Assembly (NCBI GenBank): GCA_018715805.1
Contig: DVKX01000047.1
Coordinates: 1 to 64,000 of the forward strand
DNA: 64,000 bases
Direction: 5' to 3'
Source of the DNA: Candidatus Faecousia intestinigallinarum
GTDB taxonomy: Bacteria > Bacillota > Clostridia > Oscillospirales > Oscillospiraceae
Below the pieces are notes generated by a model. The model did not search any database, had not been told where the DNA came from, and saw only the letters and a list, made by a program, of their open reading frames with translations. Each line of letters starts with the position of its first letter. The stretch's first letter is position 1. The translations under genes were made by a program, and so were the position numbers. Of this stretch, positions 40,281-48,953 are shown in pieces.

Positions 40281-41360
40281 TTATTTCCCCTCCGATTTGC
40301 AGATTGCTTCCCACAGGCCGTTTAAGTACACTGCGCCCAGCGCCCGGTCATACAGGCCGTAGCCGGGGCGGCCTACCTCGTCCCAGATCATCCGGCCGTG
40401 GTCGGGGCGGATATAGGTGTCCGGGCACGTCTCATAGACGGCCTTCATGATTTCATACATATCCAGATCGCCGGCAGCGGACAGATGAGCGGCCTCCCGG
40501 AATTTTCGGTGTCCCAGGTGCTTTACGTTGCGCACATGGAGGCAGCCAATGCGGTTCTTTTTGCCAAAATGGCGGATGATGGCGGGAATATCATTGTCCG
40601 GGTCGGAACCCAGGGAACCGGTGCACAGGCACAGGGTATTGCAGGGAGAGTCGTGGAGCGCAATGATCTTATCGTAGTCCTCCTGGCTGTGGGCGATGCG
40701 GGGCAGGCCGAAGATGGGCCAGGCGGGGTCGTCGGGATGGCAGGCCATCACCACACCGCATTCCTCACAGGTGGGGAGGATACCGTCCAGGAAATACTTG
40801 TAGTTGGCCCGGAGATCGTCCGGGGTAATGGTCTTGTACCGCTCCAGGGTGGTCTCCAGTTCCGCCAGACGGGCAGGCTCCCAGCCGGGCAGGGTAAAGC
40901 CGTTGCAGTTGTCGATGGTGTTCCGCACCAAGTCCACCGGGGTCATATTCCCCAATTCCTGCTCATCGAAGTACAGGCTGTTGGAGCCATCCTCGGGGAT
41001 CTCCCGCGCCAGGTCGGTGCGCAGCCAGTCGAACACCGGCATAAAATTATACACAATGACTTTCACGCCGTACTTGGCCAGGTTGCGGATGGTGGCGCAG
41101 TAATTGGCGATATACTGATCCCGGGTGGGCAGTCCCATCTTGATGTCCTCATGGACATTCACGGACTCAATGACCTCGCACTCCAGCCCGGCGGCATGGA
41201 CGCCGTCCATATATGCCTTGATCTCTTCCTCCGTCCACACTTCTCCGGCGGCCTTGTCGTCCAGTACGCCCATCAGGCCGGACATACCGGGGATCTGCTT
41301 GATCTGGCGCAGCGTAATGCTGTCGCTGCTTTCTCCATACCAACGAAACGTCATTTTCAT
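40281..41360 (-). CDS. uxuA: Mannonate dehydratase
   Basis: [35 protein letters not shown]...[17 protein letters not shown]...[13 protein letters not shown]. Confidence 0.94.
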   Translation of the reverse strand: MKMTFRWYGESSDSITLRQIKQIPGMSGLMGVLDDKAAGEVWTEEEIKAYMDGVHAAGLECEVIESVNVHEDIKMGLPTRDQYIANYCATIRNLAKYGVKVIVYNFMPVFDWLRTDLAREIPEDGSNSLYFDEQELGNMTPVDLVRNTIDNCNGFTLPGWEPARLAELETTLERYKTITPDDLRANYKYFLDGILPTCEECGVVMACHPDDPAWPIFGLPRIAHSQEDYDKIIALHDSPCNTLCLCTGSLGSDPDNDIPAIIRHFGKKNRIGCLHVRNVKHLGHRKFREAAHLSAAGDLDMYEIMKAVYETCPDTYIRPDHGRMIWDEVGRPGYGLYDRALGAVYLNGLWEAICKSEGK

Positions 41361-41500
41361 TGTGCATACCTCCAAAAAATATTTTTACTGAAAACGCTGA
41401 TCAGGATAACCACAAGCAGCTCCTGATGGGGCGTTGTCTGCAGTCAAACTCCCGACCACCGTTTCCCTCCTAGTCCGGGAATTCTGTATCTTCCTATATT

Positions 41501-41549
41501 GTAGCACTTTTTCGAAATTTTGCATTATAGCACTTTTTGAAATTTTGCA
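41501..41549 (-). promoter_or_regulatory. Directly repeated promoter/operator unit upstream of uxuA
   Basis: Plus strand GTAGCACTTTTTCGAAATTTTGCA (41501-41524) and ATAGCACTTTTTGAAATTTTGCA (41527-41549); on the minus strand each ends in a -10-like TACAAT/TATAAT. Confidence 0.6.
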
Positions 41550-41821
41550 AGTATTTTAAGCATTGCTCCAAAGGGGAGGAATAATGGCAGGCAGCCCTTT
41601 GACCATTCCGGTCAATCAAAGCGCGGAGCGGCGGCCGCCTCCATATACCCCCAGCGGTTCTTCCTCCTGCCCCATGCCCGGCGTGGAATCAAATCTCCTT
41701 TTGGAATCTGCCGTGTCAAAAGCCGCCCGGGGCGCGCATCCGCTGAAGTCTTCCGATTCACAAAAATTTTTGAAAAATCTGGAAAAAGCCCTTTACTTTT
41801 TGGGGCATATGGTGTATAGTT

Positions 41822-41935
41822 GTGGGCGTACAGAGTAGGGTATCCTGCGTGAAGTGCTGCCAAAATGGGGAGTTGTCTGGCAGACGAAGGACGCTGTCCG
41901 CGATGGGAGACCCGCACCCGCTGCCCATATTGGTG
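41822..41935 (+). promoter_or_regulatory. Tetrahydrofolate (THF / folT-type) riboswitch aptamer
   Basis: AGAGTAG, GCGTGAAGTG, GGGGAGTTGTC, GACGAAGG, CCGC blocks in the order of the THF riboswitch; upstream of a FolT-like ECF S component. Confidence 0.85.
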
Positions 41936-42025
41936 GAAATACCTCCTTTATGATGCAACGATACTCAGTCGGGCGAACGGCCGGCCGCGAAGTTGCTGAC
42001 CTGCCCCCGGCGGCTGCCATCACTC

Positions 42026-42056
42026 CCCTGCGAACATTCGCAGGGGTTTTTCATTT
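42026..42056 (+). terminator. THF-riboswitch expression-platform terminator
   Basis: CTCCCCTGCGAA CAT TCGCAGGGG TTTTTCATTT. Confidence 0.75.
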
Positions 42057-42111
42057 GGCGTCCGCCTGCGCAGCGCCGCCTGCCGCCGCACCAAAAAAGG
42101 AGGCTATTTTT

Positions 42112-43158
42112 ATGTCCAGACAAACAAAATCCACCCTTACCTACAAATCCCCTTTCTCCAAGGCCTACTGGCGGGATGCCGCCATGGAGCTGAAGGACAC
42201 CAAAATGCTGGTGTTCGCCGCGCTGATGATCGCTCTGCGGCTGGTGCTGAAGACCTTCGTCGTCATCCCCTTGGCTCCGAACCTGAACATTAACACCGCC
42301 TTTCTGGCCAACGCCCTGGGCGCCATGACCTTCGGCCCGGTGATGGCGGGCATCTGCGCCGTGATCACCGATGTGCTGGGCTTCCTGCTCAAGCCTGTGG
42401 GGGTATACTTCGTTCCCTTCGTACTTACGGAAGTGGCCGGCTCCGTGATCTTCGCCCTGTTCCTCTACCGCGCCAAGGTCACCCCCGCCCGGGTGATGCT
42501 CAGCCGGTTCTGCATCTGCTTCTTTGTAAACGTGCTGCTGCAGGCTCCCATCATGATGTGGTACAACGCAGTCACCGTAGGCAGCAGCAGCTATGTGCTC
42601 ACCATCCCCGGCATTGTGAAGAACCTGTTCATGTTCCCCATTGAGTCCGTGGTGCTGACTCTCTTCCTGCGGGTCATGCTGCCCATTACCAACCGCCTGG
42701 GGCTGACCTACGGCGGAAACGCCAAGGACAACCTGCGCTTTTCCAACAAGCAGGTGGCGCTGCTGGTGGTGCTGCTGGTGGTGGGCGCCGCCAGCGTCTT
42801 CGGCTACCTGAACTACCATTACCAGACCACCTCCCTGTCCGCCGCCTACTCCACCCAGGAGCGCATTGCGGCCAACCAGTCCATGCAGGAGATCCTGCTG
42901 GAAGAGGGCAGCGTCTCCGGCGAGCCGGTGACCATCGTGGAGTCCGCCATGAAGCCCTTCCTGGGCAGCGAGATCACCTATACCGTAGGCGTTTATGAAG
43001 TGACCGGGGAATACAGCGAGGAGATGTGGAAGCTCTCCAAGTCCAAGGCTGCGAAGGACGAAAACCTGACCCGGGTGGGCACGGCGGAGATCGTGGTGAA
43101 CAGCAAGACCGGCGAAACCCTGTCCTACAGCTATACGCCGCAGCCGCCGGAGGAGTAA
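42112..43158 (+). CDS. FolT-like ECF transporter S component with C-terminal TM + extracytoplasmic domain
   Basis: FAALMIALRLVLKTFVVIPLAPNLNINTAFLANALGAMTFGPVMAGICAVITDVLGFLLKP; C-terminal TM VALLVVLLVVGAASVFGYL plus about 110 aa. Confidence 0.85.
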   Translation: MSRQTKSTLTYKSPFSKAYWRDAAMELKDTKMLVFAALMIALRLVLKTFVVIPLAPNLNINTAFLANALGAMTFGPVMAGICAVITDVLGFLLKPVGVYFVPFVLTEVAGSVIFALFLYRAKVTPARVMLSRFCICFFVNVLLQAPIMMWYNAVTVGSSSYVLTIPGIVKNLFMFPIESVVLTLFLRVMLPITNRLGLTYGGNAKDNLRFSNKQVALLVVLLVVGAASVFGYLNYHYQTTSLSAAYSTQERIAANQSMQEILLEEGSVSGEPVTIVESAMKPFLGSEITYTVGVYEVTGEYSEEMWKLSKSKAAKDENLTRVGTAEIVVNSKTGETLSYSYTPQPPEE

Positions 43159-43224
43159 GCAGTTGACTTTTTCCGCCGCTCGGGATATACTAAGGCTAAT
43201 CTAAAATAAAAAGGAGCGACCCTT

Positions 43225-43701
43225 ATGTATATTGATTCGGAGCATCTCAACGAGGATTCCCATTCGCTCCCTGAGCACCCGCAGGAGCATCCTCATGAAC
43301 ATCCCCACGAACACCCTCATGAACACCCCCATGGGCATCCTCACGAACACCCTCATGAACACCCCCATGGGCATCCTCACGAACACCCCCATGAACATCC
43401 CCATGGGCATCCTCACGAACACCCCCATGAACATCCCCATGCGCACCCCCATGACTGCGCCCACGATTGCGGCAGCTGCGGCGAGGGCTGCCAGCACACC
43501 CCCATGGAGGAGCTGCTGGCGCTGATGAAATATATGGTCGGGCACAACGCCGCCCATGCCAAGGAGCTGGCGGATCTGGCGGTTCAGCTGGAGAACGCCG
43601 GAAGTCACACCGCTTATGAGCAGGTGATGGCTGCAGTATCCGATTTTGAAAAGGGCAACCTGCGCCTGTCCACGGTGCTGGCCAGCCTGGATGTGAAGTG
43701 A
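43225..43701 (+). CDS. Extremely His-rich (HPHE)n protein with Cys-rich hinge and helical C-terminal domain; candidate Ni-binding protein
   Basis: EHPQEHPHEHPHEHPHEHPHGHPHEHPHEHPHGHPHEHPHEHPHGHPHEHPHEHPHAHPHDCAHDCGSCGEGCQH; AAGGAG RBS; next to a CooT gene. Confidence 0.8.
   Translation: MYIDSEHLNEDSHSLPEHPQEHPHEHPHEHPHEHPHGHPHEHPHEHPHGHPHEHPHEHPHGHPHEHPHEHPHAHPHDCAHDCGSCGEGCQHTPMEELLALMKYMVGHNAAHAKELADLAVQLENAGSHTAYEQVMAAVSDFEKGNLRLSTVLASLDVK
43279..43455 (+). repeat. 36-nt coding tandem repeat (HPHEHPHEHPHG unit)
   Basis: Repeated CATCCTCACGAACACCC(C/T)CATGAACA(C/T)CCCCATGGG units. Confidence 0.85.
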
Positions 43702-43712
43702 GGAGTTCGCCC

Positions 43713-43910
43713 ATGTGTCTTTCTACTGTATATCGAAACAAAATGGAGCCGGAGACCGTGGCCATGCGCAACGTGATGCGCATTGAGTGCAGGGACGGCC
43801 TGGTGATCCTCACCGATCTCATGGAGCGGCAGATGGCCATTGAGGGAACCCTGGAGCAGGCCAACCTGGTGGACGGCTTTGTGATCGTCCGGGAAAACAT
43901 CCCTGCCTGA
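43713..43910 (+). CDS. cooT: CooT-family nickel-binding protein
   Basis: MCLSTVYRNKMEPETVAMRNVMRIECRDGLVILTDLMERQMAIEGTLEQANLVDGFVIVRE; Cys2 start typical of CooT. Confidence 0.82.
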   Translation: MCLSTVYRNKMEPETVAMRNVMRIECRDGLVILTDLMERQMAIEGTLEQANLVDGFVIVRENIPA

Positions 43911-43925
43911 CAGGCAAAATACACC

Positions 43926-43966
43926 GCGTCCCCAGAGGGTTTTCCTCCCTCTGGGGACGCTTTTTT
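43926..43966 (+). terminator. Intrinsic terminator after cooT
   Basis: GCGTCCCCAGAGGG TTTTCCT CCCTCTGGGGACGC TTTTTT. Confidence 0.88.
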
Positions 43967-44015
43967 CCACCTCTGAAAAAAAGTGTAAAAAAACTGGAAA
44001 TCCCGAAAAAAATCA

Positions 44016-44067
44016 TTGACAAGCAGGAACAGCAGTGTTATTCTTATTTCGGTACTTCCGTACCGAA
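44016..44067 (+). promoter_or_regulatory. fhs promoter with start-site inverted repeat
   Basis: TTGACA (44016-44021)-17-TATTCT (44039-44044); perfect IR TTCGGTAC-TTCC-GTACCGAA at 44048-44067. Confidence 0.75.
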
Positions 44068-44084
44068 TATTCACCATGTGCGGT

Positions 44085-44145
44085 GAGCCACTGCAACGGC
44101 AGCCGCATAAATCCTAGTAGGGCTGCGAGCCACACAAACGGCAGC
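44085..44145 (+). promoter_or_regulatory. Tandem 19-nt repeat leader of fhs, possible structured cis-element
   Basis: GAGCCACtgcAACGGCAGC (44085-44103) and GAGCCACacaAACGGCAGC (44127-44145); 16/19 identical, 42-nt period. Confidence 0.6.
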
Positions 44146-44175
44146 GGTCACTAAAATACAAGGAGTGTTGTAATT

Positions 44176-45849
44176 ATGGAATTCAAAACAGACATCGAAA
44201 TCGCGCAGGCAACTCCCATGGCGCCCATCACCGAAGTGGCCAAAACCGCCGGTGTGGACGAAAAGTACCTGGAGCAGTACGGCAAGTACAAAGCAAAGGT
44301 AGACTATAACTTGCTCAACGAGGTGAAGCGCCCCGACGGCAAGCTGATTCTGGTCACCGCAATCAACCCCACCCCCGCCGGCGAAGGCAAAACCACCACC
44401 ACCGTGGGTCTGGCCGACGGTATGCGGAAGATCGGCAAGAACGTTCTGGTCGCCCTCCGCGAGCCTTCTCTCGGCCCAGTGTTTGGCGTCAAGGGCGGCG
44501 CTGCCGGCGGCGGCTATGCACAGGTCGTTCCTATGGAAGACATCAACCTGCACTTTACCGGTGACTTCCACGCCATTGGCGCTGCCAACAACCTGCTGGC
44601 CGCCATGCTGGATAACCATATCTATCAGGGCAATGCTCTGAATATTGACCCCCGGCAGATCACCTGGCGCCGCTGCGTGGACATGAACGACCGCCAGCTC
44701 CGCTTCGTGGTGGACGGCCTGGGCGGCAAGACCAACGGTATGCCCCGCGAGGACGGCTACGACATCACTGTGGCCTCCGAGATCATGGCCGTGCTGTGCC
44801 TGGCCTCCGACATTACCGACCTGAAGCAGCGTCTGGCGCGCCTGGTGGTGGCCTACACCCGGGACGGCCAGCCCGTTACTGCCGGCGACCTGAAGGCGCA
44901 GGGTGCTATGGCCGCTCTGCTGAAGGATGCTCTGAAGCCCAACCTGGTGCAGACTCTGGAGCACACCCCCGCATTTGTCCACGGCGGTCCTTTCGCCAAC
45001 ATCGCCCACGGCTGCAACTCCGTCACCGCTACCAAGATCGCTATGCGTCTGTCCGACTATACCATCACCGAGGCCGGCTTCGGTGCCGACCTGGGCGCTG
45101 AGAAGTTCCTGGACATCAAGTGCCGTATGGCTGGCTTGACCCCCAGCTGCGTAGTGCTGGTGGCCACTGTCCGTGCCCTGAAGTACAACGGCGGCGTGCC
45201 CAAGGCCGAGACCGGCAAGGAAAATCTGGAGGCTCTGGAGAAGGGTCTGCCCAACCTGCTGCGGCACGTGGAGAACATCACCACCGTGTACAAGCTGCCC
45301 TGCGTGGTGGCCATCAACCGCTTCCCCCAGGACACCGAGGCCGAACTGGCGCTGGTGGAGCGCAAGTGCAAGGAGCTGGGCGTAAACGTGGCGCTGTCCG
45401 AAGTGTGGGCCAAGGGCGGCGAGGGCGGCATTGCCCTGGCCGAGGAAGTGGTTCGTCTGTGCGAGCAGCCCAATGACTTCACCTTCTCCTACGAGCTGGA
45501 TCTGCCCATTAAGGACAAGATCGAGGCCATTGTCAAGAAGATCTACCATGGCGACGGTGTGAATTTCACTGCCGCTGCCGAGAAGCAGATCAAGACCCTC
45601 ACCGATCTGGGCTACGACAAGATGCCTATCTGCATGGCTAAGACCCAGTATTCCTTCACCGACGACCAGACCAAGCTGGGCGCGCCCACCGGCTTCACCG
45701 TGACCGTGCGCAACATCAAGGTTTCTGCCGGCGCCGGCTTCCTGGTGGCGCTGACCGGCGAGATCATGACCATGCCCGGCCTGCCCAAGGTGCCCGCTGC
45801 TGAGCGCATTGACGTGGACGAGACCGGCAAGATCTCCGGCCTGTTCTAA
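44176..45849 (+). CDS. fhs: Formate--tetrahydrofolate ligase
   Basis: [78 protein letters not shown]. Confidence 0.97.
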   Translation: MEFKTDIEIAQATPMAPITEVAKTAGVDEKYLEQYGKYKAKVDYNLLNEVKRPDGKLILVTAINPTPAGEGKTTTTVGLADGMRKIGKNVLVALREPSLGPVFGVKGGAAGGGYAQVVPMEDINLHFTGDFHAIGAANNLLAAMLDNHIYQGNALNIDPRQITWRRCVDMNDRQLRFVVDGLGGKTNGMPREDGYDITVASEIMAVLCLASDITDLKQRLARLVVAYTRDGQPVTAGDLKAQGAMAALLKDALKPNLVQTLEHTPAFVHGGPFANIAHGCNSVTATKIAMRLSDYTITEAGFGADLGAEKFLDIKCRMAGLTPSCVVLVATVRALKYNGGVPKAETGKENLEALEKGLPNLLRHVENITTVYKLPCVVAINRFPQDTEAELALVERKCKELGVNVALSEVWAKGGEGGIALAEEVVRLCEQPNDFTFSYELDLPIKDKIEAIVKKIYHGDGVNFTAAAEKQIKTLTDLGYDKMPICMAKTQYSFTDDQTKLGAPTGFTVTVRNIKVSAGAGFLVALTGEIMTMPGLPKVPAAERIDVDETGKISGLF

Positions 45850-45926
45850 TCGCTACATTCCGCAAAAGCACAGGCGGCATCCCCGCCTGTGCTTTTTGAA
45901 ACTGTGAAATAAGGAGACATCATTTT

Positions 45927-46544
45927 ATGGATATGACTTTGGAATCCTGCCGGAAATTTGTGGAAGTTCTGGCGTCCAACGCCCCCGCCCCCGGCGGCGG
46001 CGGCGCGGCGGCGCTGGTGGGCGCCATCGGCACCGCCCTGGGCAACATGGTGGGCTCTCTCACCGTGGGCAAGAAAAAGTACGCCGATGTGGAGGCGGAG
46101 ATCCTCGCCCTGAAATCCCAGTGCGACGCCCTGCAGACGGCGCTGCTGGATCAGGTGGAAGCCGATGACAAGGGGTTTGTGCCTCTGGCCAAAGCCTACG
46201 GCATCCCCAAGGACGACCCCACCCGGGACGCCGTCCTGGAGGAGGCCACCATCACCGCCTGCGCCGTGCCCATGCACATTATGGAGCTTTGCTGCCAGGC
46301 CATCGACTGCATCGCCGTATTCGCCGCCAAGGGCAGCCGTCTGGCTGTATCCGATGCCGGCTGCGGGGCGGTATGCTGCAAGGCTGCGCTGCAAGCCGCT
46401 TCCCTGAATGTGTTCATCAATACCAAGAGCCTGAAAAATCGCGCCGCTGCCGAGGAGATGAACGCCAAGGCCAACGGTATGCTGGATAAGTACTGCGCCC
46501 TGGCGGACGAGATCTTCGCACAGGTACGCGCCAACTTCAATTAA
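45927..46544 (+). CDS. fchA: Methenyl-THF cyclohydrolase/cyclodeaminase family (FchA)
   Basis: CRKFVEVLASNAPAPGGGGAAALVGAIGTALGNMVGSLTVGKKKY. Confidence 0.9.
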   Translation: MDMTLESCRKFVEVLASNAPAPGGGGAAALVGAIGTALGNMVGSLTVGKKKYADVEAEILALKSQCDALQTALLDQVEADDKGFVPLAKAYGIPKDDPTRDAVLEEATITACAVPMHIMELCCQAIDCIAVFAAKGSRLAVSDAGCGAVCCKAALQAASLNVFINTKSLKNRAAAEEMNAKANGMLDKYCALADEIFAQVRANFN

Positions 46545-46565
46545 CCGACAAGGAGATTACATATT

Positions 46566-47444
46566 ATGGCAAAATTACTGCTGGGCAAGGAAGTTACCGA
46601 CGCACTGAACGCCGACCTGCAAAAGCGCACCGCCGCCCTGGCCGCCGCCGGGAAGAAGGCCACCCTGGGCATCATCCGCATTGGCGAGGATCCCAGCGAT
46701 CTGAGCTACGAACGGGGCGCCACCAAGCGCGCCGAGCTGGTGGGCGTGGAAGTGGTGAAGTTCCTGCTGCCCGCCGACGCCTCCAAAGAGGAAGTTTTGG
46801 CCACCATCGACAAGGTGAACGCCGACCCCGCCATCCATGGCGTGCTCATGTTCCGTCCGCTGCCCAAGCACCTGAAGGCGCACCAGGACGAGATCTGCAA
46901 CCGCCTGGATCCCAAGAAGGATGTGGACTGCATGACCGACCTCTCCAACGCCGGTGTGTTCGAAGGCCGGGCAGACCTGGGCTTCGCCCCCTGCACCCCC
47001 GCCGCCTGCATGGAGATCCTGGACTATTACGGCATTGACTGCAAGGGGAAGAACGCCGTGGTCATCGGCCGGAGCCTGGTGGTGGGCAAGCCTGCCGCCA
47101 TGATGCTCATGGGCAAGAACGCCACCGTCACCGTATGCCACACCCGCACCGTGAACACTGCGGAGATTGCCCGGAACGCGGACATCCTCATCTCCTCCGC
47201 CGGCGTGCTGGGCAGCCTGACCCGGGACTTTGTGCGCCCCGGCCAGGTGGTCATCGACGTATCCATCAACTGGGATCCGGAGAAGCCCAACGCCAAGGGC
47301 GGCAAAGGCGCCATTGCCGGCGACGCCGTATTTGAAGAGGTGGAACCCATTGTGGACGCCATTACGCCCGTTCCCGGCGGCGTGGGCAGCGTGACCACCA
47401 GCGTGCTGATGAAGCACGTGGTAGAGGCCGCCGAGCGCGCCTGA
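46566..47444 (+). CDS. folD: Bifunctional methylene-THF dehydrogenase/cyclohydrolase
   Basis: CTPAACMEILDYYGIDCKGKNAVVIGRSLVVGKPAAMMLMGKNATVTVCHTRT...TPVPGGVGSVTTSVLMKHVVEAA. Confidence 0.95.
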   Translation: MAKLLLGKEVTDALNADLQKRTAALAAAGKKATLGIIRIGEDPSDLSYERGATKRAELVGVEVVKFLLPADASKEEVLATIDKVNADPAIHGVLMFRPLPKHLKAHQDEICNRLDPKKDVDCMTDLSNAGVFEGRADLGFAPCTPAACMEILDYYGIDCKGKNAVVIGRSLVVGKPAAMMLMGKNATVTVCHTRTVNTAEIARNADILISSAGVLGSLTRDFVRPGQVVIDVSINWDPEKPNAKGGKGAIAGDAVFEEVEPIVDAITPVPGGVGSVTTSVLMKHVVEAAERA

Positions 47445-47567
47445 GTCTTTTGTGAAAAGCCTTCCAGGGGCTTCAAAAAGGCTTCGCAGGCCGCCAAGCG
47501 GGTCTGTGCCATTGCAAACCACTGGCGGGGGGATCGCCCCCCGCCGTCTTTTTTCCAAGGAGGGTTT

Positions 47568-48902
47568 ATGAAAAAAGTCAAAAATCTGTCGGAAAGCAGC
47601 TTCCTGATGCTGTTTTTTGCGTGCATTTCCCTGTGCTTTCTCTTAGGCGGCGTCTGTATGCCGGATCGGGGAGATATGTTCTCCGGGCTGGGCGCCATCC
47701 TCTCCTCCACCGCCAAGGTTTCCACCAATTACTTTGCCGTGGGCGGCTATGCGGCTACATTCCTGAACATGGCGCTGGTGGGTTTTGCCAGCCTGGCGCT
47801 GTTCCGTTTTCTGAAGGCCACGGTGAACAATGTATCCACCCTGGCGTTCCTGCTCACCCTGGGCTTCGCCTCCTGGGGCATCAACATCCTCAATATGTGG
47901 CCCACGGTGCTGGGCGTGGTGATCTACGGCCTGGTAAAAAAGGAGCCTATGGGCAGCCTGGCCAACGCCATGCTCTTCTCCACGGGCATCGCCCCCATCA
48001 TCTCGGAGATGCTGCTGCGCTATCCCCATGCGGAGGCCGTGGGCTTCCACTGGGCGGGCGTGCTGCTGGCTCTGGCAGTGGGCTTTGTTATCGGCTTCTT
48101 CCTGCCGGCAGGGCTGTCCAACTCCCCCAAGGTACACAAGGGCTTTTCCCTCTACTCCGCGGCGCTGCCTGTGGGAATGACGGCTTTCCTGCTCCAGGCT
48201 GTGCTGTACAAGAGCCTGGGGGTAGAACTGCCCGCCGCCCCCGCTGCCGAGACGCTGCAGGTGGCCTCCGCATTGGCGGTGAACGTGTTCTGCGCCGCCG
48301 TATTCGGTCTGTGCATCGTGTTTGCCCTGCTCCTGGGCTGCACTCCCAAGCAGTATTGGGCTCTGCTCACCGCCAAGGATCAGGTGTCCAGCGTGTCCGC
48401 CAGCATGGGCAACGCCGTGATGCTGATGAATGTGGGTGTGTACGGTCTGTTTATCCTGGCTTACTACGACCTGGTGGGTGCCAGCTTCAACGCCGTCACC
48501 TTCGGCCTGATCTTCTGTATGCTGGCCTGCTGCAACTCCGGCAGCCATCCCGGCAGCGTGTGGCCCATTATGGCGGGCTATGCGGCCGCCTCCTTTGTCT
48601 TCGGCTGGCTGTCCACCCTGGTCGGGGGCACCTTCGTCCAGGCAGTAAATGCCCAGGCCATCCTGACGGGTCTGTGCTATGCCAACGGCCTCAGCCCCAT
48701 TTCCAGCAAATACGGCTGGCAGTACGGCTTCCTGGCGGCGGTGCTCCACTACTGCATGGTCACCACCGTGCCCAATCTTCACGGCGGCTACTGCCTGTAT
48801 AACGGCGGCTTTACCGCCGCGCTGGTGTGCCTGCTGCTCATTCCTGTTCTGGAGCGGTTCTGCCGCACCAAGCAGGAGAAGCTGGCAGCCAAGGTACAAT
48901 AA
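47568..48902 (+). CDS. DUF1576-like polytopic membrane protein
   Basis: About 11-12 hydrophobic segments; NSGSHPGSVWPIMAGY and GLCYANGLSPISSKYGW motifs. Confidence 0.75.
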   Translation: MKKVKNLSESSFLMLFFACISLCFLLGGVCMPDRGDMFSGLGAILSSTAKVSTNYFAVGGYAATFLNMALVGFASLALFRFLKATVNNVSTLAFLLTLGFASWGINILNMWPTVLGVVIYGLVKKEPMGSLANAMLFSTGIAPIISEMLLRYPHAEAVGFHWAGVLLALAVGFVIGFFLPAGLSNSPKVHKGFSLYSAALPVGMTAFLLQAVLYKSLGVELPAAPAAETLQVASALAVNVFCAAVFGLCIVFALLLGCTPKQYWALLTAKDQVSSVSASMGNAVMLMNVGVYGLFILAYYDLVGASFNAVTFGLIFCMLACCNSGSHPGSVWPIMAGYAAASFVFGWLSTLVGGTFVQAVNAQAILTGLCYANGLSPISSKYGWQYGFLAAVLHYCMVTTVPNLHGGYCLYNGGFTAALVCLLLIPVLERFCRTKQEKLAAKVQ

Positions 48903-48908
48903 AACACC

Positions 48909-48936
48909 GGGCTGCCGGGGGATCCCCCGGCAGCCC
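48909..48936. terminator. Terminator hairpin ending the C1 cluster
   Basis: GGGCTGCCGGGGG AT CCCCCGGCAGCCC. Confidence 0.7.
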
Positions 48937-48953
48937 ATTGCGTTTCGCTGGCA

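Noticed and set aside
43270-43460. Possible CRISPR-like short regular repeats
   Set aside because: Tandem 36-nt units without spacers, in frame, encoding HPHE repeats; this is a coding repeat, not CRISPR. No CRISPR array was seen in the window.
44072-44118. Short upstream ORF MCGEPLQRQPHKS* in the fhs leader
   Set aside because: No Shine-Dalgarno and it coincides with the structured repeats; more likely incidental.
44071-45549. 492-aa minus-strand ORF
   Set aside because: Antisense to fhs; Gly/His/Gln/Leu-biased shadow frame.
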